NCBI GenBank assembly: GCA_002339265.1
Contig: DDKG01000022.1
Coordinates: 1 to 19,275 of the forward strand
Source: Massilia sp. UBA2604
GTDB lineage: Bacteria > Pseudomonadota > Gammaproteobacteria > Burkholderiales > Burkholderiaceae_D
Reading direction: 5' to 3'
Length of the DNA stretch: 19,275 bases
Of the stretch, positions 13,743 to 19,275 are shown piece after piece (position 1 is the stretch's first letter; the number at the start of each line of letters is the position of its first letter). The position numbers were made by a program, and so were the translations under genes. The notes beneath the pieces are model-generated. The model was not told where the DNA came from and did no database searches. It saw only the letters and a program-made list of their open reading frames with translations.

Positions 13743-13875
13743 GATGCTGTCTAGAATTCTTCAGATGGATCGGCCAGTGTAGTCGGAAATTGCTGCACGT
13801 GCACAAGGGAAATCATAAAAACCAGGTTGTACCCCTGTGCTGCAGGCCAGCCCCGTTCCCGTGTATCCTTTTGCC
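13743..13875. promoter_or_regulatory. Divergent control region between DAHP synthase gene and ybiB
   Basis: This 133-base gap must drive both genes. On the reverse strand TACACT (13781-13776) is a fair -10 candidate for the DAHP synthase gene. A 10-base palindrome, TGCACGTGCA, lies at 13794-13803 just upstream of it and could be an operator. No tryptophan- or phenylalanine-rich leader peptide and no TyrR-like box was seen. Confidence 0.25.
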
Positions 13876-14862
13876 ATGACTACCGACACGAATGACATCG
13901 CGCGCTTCGTCGCCGCCCCCTTCATCAAGGAAATCGGCCGCGGCGTCAAAGGCGCGCGCAGCATGACGCGCGAGGACGCGCGCGCGCTCTATGCGGCCAT
14001 GCTGGAAGGCCGGGTCTCGGACCTGGAATTGGGCGCCATCCTGCTCGCCATGCGCATCAAGGGCGAGTCGGTGGAAGAACTCGGCGGCTTCATGGACGCC
14101 GCCGCCGCCTCGTTCGCGCCGCTGCCCACGCCGCGCGGCGAATTCGCCCCAGTGCTGATCCCGACCTATAACGGCGCGCGCAAGCTGGCCAACCTGACGC
14201 CGCTGTTGGCCCTGCTGCTGGCGCGCGAGGGCGTGCCGACCCTGGTGCACGGCGTGCGCACCGACCCCGGCCGTGTGACCACCGCCGAGATCCTCCATGC
14301 GCTGGGCCTGGCGGAAGCCACGACCACCGCCGAGATGCAGAACGAATTCGCCCACCTGCGTCCGGCCTTCATGCCGATCGAGCACCTGGCCCCGCAGATG
14401 GCCCATATGCTGTCGCTGCGGCGCGTGCTGGGCGTGCGCAATTCTACCCACACCCTGGTCAAGATCCTGCAGCCATTCGATGGGCCAGCGCTGCGCCTGG
14501 TGTCGTACACCCACCCCGAGTACCTGGAAACCCTGGGCAGTTTCTTCGAGGGCGTGGATAGCGACACCCAGGGCGACGCCTTCCTGATGCGCGGCACCGA
14601 GGGAGAGACGGTGGCCCATCCGCACCGCGCCCAGCGCATCGACTGGTTCCATGCCGGCCAGCGCGCGCTGCTGGTCGAGCGCGATGCGCCGACCGACGAG
14701 TTGTCCGAGGTGCCCGATGGCCGCGACGCGGCCACGACTGCCGCCTGGATCGGCGCCGCCCTGCGCGGCGAGGCGCCGGTGCCGGGCTCGATCACGACCC
14801 AGGTGGCGTACTGCGTGGAAGTGTCGCGCAAGATCCGCGCGCGCAGCCAGCCGGTGGCTTAG
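13876..14862 (+). CDS. ybiB: DNA-binding protein YbiB (TrpD2 family)
   Basis: A 328-residue protein with the fold of anthranilate phosphoribosyltransferase: an N-terminal helical domain (KGARSMTREDARALYAAMLE, about residues 25-45) and a glycosyltransferase-like C-terminal domain. In place of the TrpD phosphoribosyl-pyrophosphate motif GTGGD it has PTYNGARKLANLTPLLALLL, the hallmark of the TrpD2/YbiB subfamily, which in E. coli binds nucleic acid rather than catalysing a tryptophan step. It therefore should not be called trpD, although it sits next to an aromatic-pathway gene. ATG 13876 is chosen because an in-frame GTG at 13837 adds residues unlike the family. The YhiN-type flavoprotein gene follows after 76 bases. 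Confidence 0.88.
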   Translation: MTTDTNDIARFVAAPFIKEIGRGVKGARSMTREDARALYAAMLEGRVSDLELGAILLAMRIKGESVEELGGFMDAAAASFAPLPTPRGEFAPVLIPTYNGARKLANLTPLLALLLAREGVPTLVHGVRTDPGRVTTAEILHALGLAEATTTAEMQNEFAHLRPAFMPIEHLAPQMAHMLSLRRVLGVRNSTHTLVKILQPFDGPALRLVSYTHPEYLETLGSFFEGVDSDTQGDAFLMRGTEGETVAHPHRAQRIDWFHAGQRALLVERDAPTDELSEVPDGRDAATTAAWIGAALRGEAPVPGSITTQVAYCVEVSRKIRARSQPVA

Positions 14863-14938
14863 TTGCAAATTCAGCTGCTGACCTCGACCTGCCGCAGGCA
14901 TTACAATGGCAGGTTCGACTGACGGCAGGAAGCGTGGC

Positions 14939-16156
14939 ATGGCAAAACAATACGATGTGGCGGTGATCGGCGCGGGCGCGGCCGGGATGATGTGCGCGGC
15001 CGTGGCCGCCCAGCAGGGCAAGCACGTGGTGCTGATCGACCATGCCGGCAAGCTGGCCGAGAAGATCCGCATCTCGGGCGGCGGCCGCTGCAATTTCACC
15101 AATATCAATGCCGGCCCGCAAAACTACCTGTCGCAGAATCCGCACTTCTGCAAGAGCGCGCTGTCGCGCTATACGGCCCAGGATTTCCTGGCGTTGGTGA
15201 AGAAGTACCGCATCAGCCATCATGAAAAGCACAAGGGTCAGTTGTTCTGCAACGATTCGGCCGAGCAGATCATCGCCATGCTGCGCGCCGAGTGCGAGGT
15301 GGGCGGCGTCGAATGGCGCATGCCGTGCAAGGTGGCTGGTGTGCAAAAGCTGGAGACCGGTTTCTCGATCGATACGGATAGCGGCGAATTGCTGGTCGAC
15401 AGCGTCGTGGTCGCCACCGGCGGCCTGTCGATCCCAAAGATCGGCGCGACCGACCTCGGCTATCGCATTGCAAAGCAGTTCGACCTGAAGCTGGTGGACA
15501 CCCGTCCCGGCCTGGTGCCGCTGACCTTCGACGGCCCCAGCTGGGAGCCCTTCGTGCCGCTGGCCGGCATCGCGCTCGAGGTCGAGGTCAGCACGGGCAG
15601 CGCGAAAGGGAAGGGTGCTTTGCGTGGCCACTTCCGCGAAGATTTGTTGTTCACGCACCGCGGCCTGTCCGGCCCGGCGATCCTGCAGATCTCCAGCTAT
15701 TGGCAGCCGGGCACGCCGATCGTGCTCGACCTGCTGCCCGAGATGGACGTGGCCGACACCCTGATCGGTCTAAAAAAGACCGAGAAAAAGCAGCTGGGCA
15801 ATGTGTTGGCCCAGTGGCTGCCGGCGCGCCTGGCCGATGGTTTGCTGACGGCCAATGGTTTCGACCCAGCGGCGCGCCTGCCCGACATGGCCGACGCCAA
15901 ATTGCGCCAGCTGGGCGACGCCATCAACCGCTGGTCCATCGTGCCGACCGGCTCGGAAGGGTATCGCAAGGCCGAGGTGACCCTGGGCGGCGTCGATACC
16001 AGGGAGTTGTCGCAGCAGACCATGATGGCCAATAAGGTGCCGGGTTTGTATTTCATTGGCGAGACAGTCGACGTTACCGGCTGGCTGGGCGGCTACAACT
16101 TCCAGTGGGCATGGGCCTCGGGTGTGGCGGCCGGCCAGGCGCTGGCCAATGGCTAA
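14939..16156 (+). CDS. NAD(P)/FAD-dependent oxidoreductase, YhiN/HI0933 (BaiN-like) family
   Basis: A 405-residue flavoprotein. The N-terminal FAD-binding Rossmann motif is VAVIGAGAAGMMCA, with Gly11, Gly13 and Gly16. The family signature KIRISGGGRCNFTN follows at about residues 43-56, and the C-terminal FAD motif is GLYFIGETVDVTGWLGGYNF then QWAWASG. VVVATGGLSIPKIGATDLGY in the middle is also characteristic. Most members have no known reaction; one clostridial relative, BaiN, is described as a bile-acid flavin reductase, which should not be carried over to this organism. ATG 14939 is chosen over ATG 14906 because AGGAAG at 14927-14932 is a proper ribosome site and the product starts at the first beta strand. 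Confidence 0.88.
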   Translation: MAKQYDVAVIGAGAAGMMCAAVAAQQGKHVVLIDHAGKLAEKIRISGGGRCNFTNINAGPQNYLSQNPHFCKSALSRYTAQDFLALVKKYRISHHEKHKGQLFCNDSAEQIIAMLRAECEVGGVEWRMPCKVAGVQKLETGFSIDTDSGELLVDSVVVATGGLSIPKIGATDLGYRIAKQFDLKLVDTRPGLVPLTFDGPSWEPFVPLAGIALEVEVSTGSAKGKGALRGHFREDLLFTHRGLSGPAILQISSYWQPGTPIVLDLLPEMDVADTLIGLKKTEKKQLGNVLAQWLPARLADGLLTANGFDPAARLPDMADAKLRQLGDAINRWSIVPTGSEGYRKAEVTLGGVDTRELSQQTMMANKVPGLYFIGETVDVTGWLGGYNFQWAWASGVAAGQALANG

Positions 16157-16219
16157 TGTAGCAATTGGGGCACACGCTCATTGATGGTGTGATAAACGCT
16201 TCCACTGATCGAAAAACGG

Positions 16220-16228
16220 TGCTAGAAT
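16220..16228 (+). promoter_or_regulatory. Extended -10 promoter of rpsU
   Basis: TGCTAGAAT at 16220-16228 is an extended -10 element (TG-N-TAGAAT, five of six in the hexamer), 37 bases before the rpsU start. The -35 position is poor, which is usual for extended -10 promoters. It lies in the 108-base gap after the flavoprotein gene and should start the rpsU transcript. Confidence 0.5.
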
Positions 16229-16264
16229 TTCGTTCTTCTCTAAATCCAACGGTTCAATTTTTAC

Positions 16265-16477
16265 ATGACCACTATCCGCCTTAAAGAAAACGAGCCGTTC
16301 GAAGTCGCAATGCGTCGCTTCAAACGCACCATCGAAAAAACCGGTCTGCTGACTGAACTGCGCGCACGCGAGTTCTACGAAAAGCCAACCGCAGAGCGCA
16401 AGCGCAAGCTGGCAGCTGCCGTGAAGCGTCACTACAAGCGCATCCGCAGCCAGCAACTGCCGAAGAAACTGTACTAA
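16265..16477 (+). CDS. rpsU: 30S ribosomal protein bS21
   Basis: A 70-residue, very basic protein that completes the 30S platform near the 16S rRNA 3' end and helps mRNA selection at initiation. The sequence [21 protein letters not shown] and the tail [12 protein letters not shown] are typical of the beta/gammaproteobacterial bS21 family, and the length is standard. No clear Shine-Dalgarno site precedes the ATG: the upstream bases are CAATTTTTAC. As in other proteobacteria it heads the cluster leading to dnaG and presumably rpoD, here with a YqeY-family gene in between and a terminator-like hairpin right after it. Confidence 0.97.
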   Translation: MTTIRLKENEPFEVAMRRFKRTIEKTGLLTELRAREFYEKPTAERKRKLAAAVKRHYKRIRSQQLPKKLY

Positions 16478-16542
16478 TTACAGCTCAGCCGGCCAAGACC
16501 CGGTGACGGCCATGTCTGTCCCGGCGAGTCGCTGATGTCCGC

Positions 16543-16574
16543 AAACCCGCTTCGGTTTCGCCGCAGCGGGTTTT
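16543..16574 (+). terminator. Terminator or attenuator between rpsU and the YqeY-family gene
   Basis: AAACCCGC at 16543-16550 pairs with GCGGGTTT at 16566-16573 around a 15-base loop, and the stem runs into a TTTTG tail. A partly efficient terminator here would keep bS21 mRNA abundant while letting some transcription reach the downstream genes, as known for the enteric rpsU-dnaG-rpoD operon. The tail is short, so full termination is unlikely. Confidence 0.6.
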
Positions 16575-16613
16575 GTCGTTTGTGCCCATTACCAATTTGA
16601 ATACGGAGATTCC

Positions 16614-17063
16614 ATGAGCTTGAAAGCACAACTGACCGAAGATATGAAAGCCGCGATGCGCGCCAAGGAAAGCGGCCGCCTGGCCGCCGTGCGCCTGATC
16701 ATCGCCGAAGTCAAGCGCAAGGAACTCGACGAGCAGACCGAGCTGGACGACACCCAGGTGCTGGCCGTGATCGAAAAGATGATCAAGCAGCGCAAGGATT
16801 CGATCACCCAGTTCGAAGCCGGCGGCCGCGCCGACCTGGCCGACATCGAGAAGGCCGAGATGGCCATCCTGTCGACCTATATGCCTGCCGGACTGTCTGA
16901 CGAAGAAATCGCCGCCGAAGTGGCCGCCGCCGTAGCCGCTACCGGCGCCAGCGGTCCGCAAGATATGGGCAAGCTGATGGGCGTGCTCAAGCCGAAGCTG
17001 GCGGGCCGTGCCGATATGACCGTGGTGTCGGGCCTGGTCAAGAAAGCCCTGGCTGGCGCCTGA
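16614..17063 (+). CDS. yqeY: GatB/YqeY domain-containing protein
   Basis: A 149-residue all-helical protein made only of the YqeY domain, which is also found at the C-terminus of the amidotransferase subunit GatB, where it contacts tRNA. Family features are MSLKAQLTEDMKAAMRAKE at the start, LRLI-like RLIIAEVKRKELDE, IEKMIKQRKDSITQFEAGGRADLADIEKAE in the middle, and GPQDMGKLMGVLKPKLAGRADM near the end. A free-standing role, perhaps in tRNA or amidotransferase function, is not established. Its place between rpsU and dnaG is common in betaproteobacteria, to my knowledge. GGAG at 16605-16608 is its ribosome site. Confidence 0.92.
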   Translation: MSLKAQLTEDMKAAMRAKESGRLAAVRLIIAEVKRKELDEQTELDDTQVLAVIEKMIKQRKDSITQFEAGGRADLADIEKAEMAILSTYMPAGLSDEEIAAEVAAAVAATGASGPQDMGKLMGVLKPKLAGRADMTVVSGLVKKALAGA

Positions 17064-17073
17064 ATCTTGTATC

Positions 17074-17116
17074 GTTAGCTCAAAACCGTCATTCCCGCGC
17101 AGGCGGGAATCCAAGT
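17074..17116. repeat. Dispersed hairpin repeat, copy B
   Basis: The flank GTTAGCTCAAAACCGTC (17074-17090) precedes a hairpin of ATTCCCGC (17091-17098), loop GCAG, and GCGGGAAT (17103-17110), followed by CCAAGT. The core from 17086 to 17116 is repeated in inverted orientation at 17163-17193. This ATTCCCGC...GCGGGAAT core is the same kind of intergenic palindrome known as REP- or dRS3-like sequence in other proteobacteria. It starts 11 bases after the YqeY-family stop and could also act as the 3' end structure of that mRNA. Confidence 0.75.
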
Positions 17117-17162
17117 GTGCAAGCACCGCCACCTTATTCATTCTTGTGGCTAACGCTGGCAA

Positions 17163-17193
17163 ACTTGGGTCCCCGCCTCCGCGGGGACGACGG
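17163..17193. repeat. Dispersed hairpin repeat, copy C, inverted relative to B
   Basis: GTCCCCGC (17169-17176), loop CTCC, and GCGGGGAC (17181-17188) form an 8-base-pair stem. Read on the reverse strand, the 31-base unit agrees with copy B at 26 of 31 positions. Four of the five differences are two paired changes that keep the stem (A-T to G-C and T-A to C-G). The two units face each other across 46 bases, the arrangement called REPIN when formed by REP sequences. Confidence 0.7.
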
Positions 17194-17318
17194 TAGGTTG
17201 AAGATAATTGCCAGCGCTGAGTGCCAAGGGGCGGGTACAACCGACGCACCTACGCCACACGCTAGTTGTCATTGAAGTTCGCAACTTGTCGCACATCAAC
17301 TTGCAGCAAGCGCTGCGG

Positions 17319-17324
17319 TATAGT
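17319..17324 (+). promoter_or_regulatory. Candidate -10 element of dnaG
   Basis: TATAGT at 17319-17324 matches the consensus at five of six bases and lies 31 bases before the dnaG GTG. A small dyad, GCAGC (17303-17307) and GCTGC (17312-17316), is directly upstream. No good -35 is at normal spacing. The remainder of the 292-base gap from 17064 holds the inverted repeat pair and no gene. Confidence 0.4.
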
Positions 17325-17355
17325 CTGACCCTAGACAAACACTGTGTAACGCCAA

Positions 17356-19152
17356 GTGATTCCGCAAACTTTCATCACCGATTTGCTTAACCGTGTCGAC
17401 ATCGTCGACATCGTCGGTCGCTACGTCCAGCTGAAAAAGGGCGGGGCCAACTTCATGGGCTTGTGCCCATTCCATAACGAAAAATCCCCCAGCTTCACGG
17501 TCAGCCCGACCAAGCAGTTCTATCACTGCTTCGGCTGCGGCGCCCACGGCACCGCGATCGGCTTCCTGATCGAGTACTCGGGCATGGGCTTCGTCGACGC
17601 CGTCAAGGACCTGGCCCAGAACGTCGGCATGATCGTGCCCGACGCCGACGACCGCATCCCGCCGGCCCAGCGCGCCGCCCAGCAGGCCCAGGCGCTGGCG
17701 CTGACCGATGCCCTGACCCAGGCTTGCAATTTTTATCGCGCTCAATTGCGCGAAGCGCCGAACGCCATTGCCTACCTCAAGAACCGGGGGCTGACGGGCG
17801 AAGTGGCTGCCCGCTTCGGCATGGGCTATGCGCCGTCCGGCTGGGACAGCCTGCGGGCCATCTTCCCCGACTACGACGCCCACGTGCTGGTCGAATCCGG
17901 CCTGGTGATCGACAAGGTCGACGAGCAGGGCAACCATCAACGCCGCTACGACCGCTTCCGCGAGCGCGTGATGTTCCCGATCCGTAACACCAAGGGCCAG
18001 GTAATCGGCTTCGGCGGCCGCGTGCTCGACGGCGGCGAACCGAAATACCTGAACTCGCCCGAGACGCCGCTGTTCCAGAAAGGCCTGGAACTGTACGGCC
18101 TGTTCGAGGCGCGCCAGGCGATCCGCGACGCCGGCTATGTGCTGGTGACCGAAGGCTATATGGACGTCGTCGCGCTGGCCCAGCTCGGCTTCCCGCAAGC
18201 GGTCGCCACGCTCGGCACCGCCTGCACCACGACCCACGTGCAAAAGCTGCTGCGCCAGACCGACGACGTGATCTTCAGCTTCGACGGTGACCGCGCCGGC
18301 CGCAAGGCGGCGCGGCGTGCACTGGAAGCCTGCCTGCCGCAAGTGACTGACGACAAGACGATCAAGTTCCTGTTCCTGCCGCAGGAACACGACCCGGACA
18401 GCTTCGTGCGCGAGCGCGGGGCCGAAGCCTTCGAGCAAGAGATTGCCGACGCGATGCCGCTGTCGCAATTCCTGCTGCGCGAAGTAACGCAGGAACATGA
18501 CCTCGACACACCGGAAGGCCGCGCCCACGCCCAGTTCGAGGCCAAGCCGCTGTTGCAGGCGATGACGCCGTCGAGCCTGCGCCTGCAGATCGTGCGCGGC
18601 CTGGCCAGCATGACCCAATCGACGCCGGCGGAGATCGAAAGCCTGTTCGAGTTGTCCAAGCCGGTGGCGACCGCGCGCCGCGCGCCGCCGCGCCAGGGCC
18701 GGCCCGAGCCGGTGGGACTCGAACTCAAGATGCTGCGCATCCTGGTCGCGCACCCGCACCTGGCCCTGCTGCTCGACGAGAATGCGCTGCAAGCCTTCGA
18801 TTATTTTGGAGAAGAAAGTGCCGACCGCCTGCGCCACCTGGTCGAAACCGCACAGGCGCTGGGCGAACACGGCACCTTTGCGGCCCTGTCCCAGCAGCTC
18901 CGGGAGGTGACGAACGAATACGATGCGATGATCGCCGAAATCGCTGCGGAACCGGAAAATGAGGTCGATGGAGACCGCATTGTTCTGTTAAGTTCTGTGC
19001 GGCAGATCAAGGTGGATTGTCTAAAACAGGAGCTTAACCAGTTGTTTTCTTCGGGACTGACCCCAGATCAGGTAAGTGCTCGCTATCGCGAGATTGTTGC
19101 TCAGCAGGACCTTCTGGCCCGCGAGGCCGCTGCCGAGATGGCGCCCCGATGA
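17356..19152 (+). CDS. dnaG: DNA primase DnaG
   Basis: A 598-residue primase that makes the RNA primers for replication and works with the DnaB helicase. Three domains are present. The N-terminal CHC2-type zinc ribbon (CPFHNEKSPSFTVSP and QFYHCFGCGAHG) has Cys37, His40, Cys58 and Cys61 as ligands. The catalytic TOPRIM core has Glu266 in VTEGYMDVV and the pair Asp310 and Asp312 in FSFDGDRAGRKAARRAL, each one residue from the E. coli positions. The C-terminal helicase-binding helical region follows after about residue 430 and is less conserved. GTG 17356 is the start because the product then begins IPQTFITDLLNRVDIVDIV, as in other primases; there is no clear Shine-Dalgarno site, in keeping with the low expression expected of primase. 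The gene following beyond the window is probably rpoD. Confidence 0.97.
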   Translation: MIPQTFITDLLNRVDIVDIVGRYVQLKKGGANFMGLCPFHNEKSPSFTVSPTKQFYHCFGCGAHGTAIGFLIEYSGMGFVDAVKDLAQNVGMIVPDADDRIPPAQRAAQQAQALALTDALTQACNFYRAQLREAPNAIAYLKNRGLTGEVAARFGMGYAPSGWDSLRAIFPDYDAHVLVESGLVIDKVDEQGNHQRRYDRFRERVMFPIRNTKGQVIGFGGRVLDGGEPKYLNSPETPLFQKGLELYGLFEARQAIRDAGYVLVTEGYMDVVALAQLGFPQAVATLGTACTTTHVQKLLRQTDDVIFSFDGDRAGRKAARRALEACLPQVTDDKTIKFLFLPQEHDPDSFVRERGAEAFEQEIADAMPLSQFLLREVTQEHDLDTPEGRAHAQFEAKPLLQAMTPSSLRLQIVRGLASMTQSTPAEIESLFELSKPVATARRAPPRQGRPEPVGLELKMLRILVAHPHLALLLDENALQAFDYFGEESADRLRHLVETAQALGEHGTFAALSQQLREVTNEYDAMIAEIAAEPENEVDGDRIVLLSSVRQIKVDCLKQELNQLFSSGLTPDQVSARYREIVAQQDLLAREAAAEMAPR

Positions 19153-19209
19153 TCACCTGGCTCCGCCCTGGACGCCCAGGCGCTCGCAACTGGAAAAAGG
19201 TGGGGTGCG

Positions 19210-19218
19210 TGCTATAAT
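19210..19218 (+). promoter_or_regulatory. Extended -10 promoter after dnaG, probably for rpoD
   Basis: TGCTATAAT is a perfect extended -10 element (TG-N-TATAAT). It lies 58 bases after the dnaG stop and faces out of the right edge. The -35 place reads CTGGAA and is weak. By cluster order the gene it serves is likely rpoD, the main sigma factor, but no part of that gene is identified in the window. Confidence 0.65.
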
Positions 19219-19240
19219 AAAACGCTAACTATTGCAACTG

Positions 19241-19261
19241 TTGAAACCATTTTTGGTTCAA
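19241..19261 (+). other. Stem-loop in the leader downstream of the dnaG-distal promoter
   Basis: TTGAAACCA (19241-19249) can pair with TGGTTCAA (19254-19261) with one bulged A around a T-rich loop. It begins about 15 bases after the expected start of transcription, so it would fold in the 5' leader of the next mRNA. The T-rich loop and lack of a following U-run argue against a terminator. Confidence 0.3.
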
Positions 19262-19275
19262 TCGGACGCGTGGTG

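Noticed and set aside
13876..14862. Annotation of this gene as trpD in an aromatic pathway cluster with the DAHP synthase gene.
   Set aside because: The catalytic GTGGD motif is absent and replaced by the TrpD2/YbiB sequence PTYNGARK, and the two genes are divergent rather than in one operon.
17074..17193. Repeats between the YqeY-family gene and dnaG as a mini CRISPR array.
   Set aside because: The units are inverted rather than direct, only two are present, and no cas gene is in the window.
16485..17249. A 254-codon reverse-strand frame ending in repeat-derived residues such as SRLRGNDG.
   Set aside because: This is antisense to the YqeY-family gene extended through the hairpin repeats; SRLRGNDG-type strings are a known artefact of translating such repeats.
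17296..18870. A 524-codon reverse-strand frame opposite dnaG.
   Set aside because: Antisense shadow; the forward strand has a full primase with zinc ribbon and TOPRIM residues.

Overview
The window is GC-rich, densely coded chromosomal DNA from a Gram-negative bacterium. The gene families, the rpsU / yqeY-type / dnaG cluster ending in a rpoD-like promoter, and the dispersed CGTC-ATTCCCGC hairpin repeats suggest a betaproteobacterium, most likely a Massilia/Janthinobacterium-like member of the Oxalobacteraceae. That placement is inferred from recognised proteins and base composition, not from a database search. I see no rRNA, tRNA, phage, transposase or CRISPR array.

Left part (1-5064). A membrane sensor histidine kinase, cut by the left edge, is divergent from a TRAP-type solute-binding protein of the DctP family that has no membrane subunits beside it. 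A 434-base gene-free stretch follows. It carries an AT-rich segment and a very strong intrinsic terminator with no recognisable gene in front of it, so it may hold a small RNA. Next come ogt (DNA alkylation repair) and xerD (chromosome dimer resolution), overlapping by 28 bases, and a 71-residue highly charged protein of unknown function.

Middle part (5332-12581). A PAS-PAS-GGDEF-EAL protein with an intact cyclase site and a damaged phosphodiesterase site is convergent with an endonuclease/exonuclease/phosphatase (EEP) family protein. Divergent from the latter is a forward run of ybaK (Cys-tRNA(Pro) deacylase), plsY (glycerol-3-phosphate acyltransferase) and a FrnE-like DsbA-family oxidoreductase. 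A second EEP-family gene and tsaD (tRNA t6A synthesis) lie on the reverse strand.

Right part (12681-19275). A class I DAHP synthase gene (aroG type, reverse strand) is divergent from ybiB (TrpD2-type nucleic-acid-binding protein). A YhiN/HI0933-type flavoprotein follows, then rpsU, a YqeY-family gene and dnaG, with an extended -10 promoter just after dnaG where rpoD would be expected. Between the YqeY-family gene and dnaG sits an inverted pair of 31-base hairpin repeats whose differences preserve stem pairing. A third, related copy with shared flanking sequence lies after the FrnE-like gene.

Overall the window is mostly housekeeping: translation fidelity and tRNA modification, phospholipid and aromatic amino acid synthesis, DNA repair, replication priming and dimer resolution, with signalling and uptake genes on the left. 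I found no convincing multi-gene novel system. The most interesting unexplained items are the terminator-ended silent region at about 3000-3290, the degenerate EAL domain, and the hairpin repeat family.
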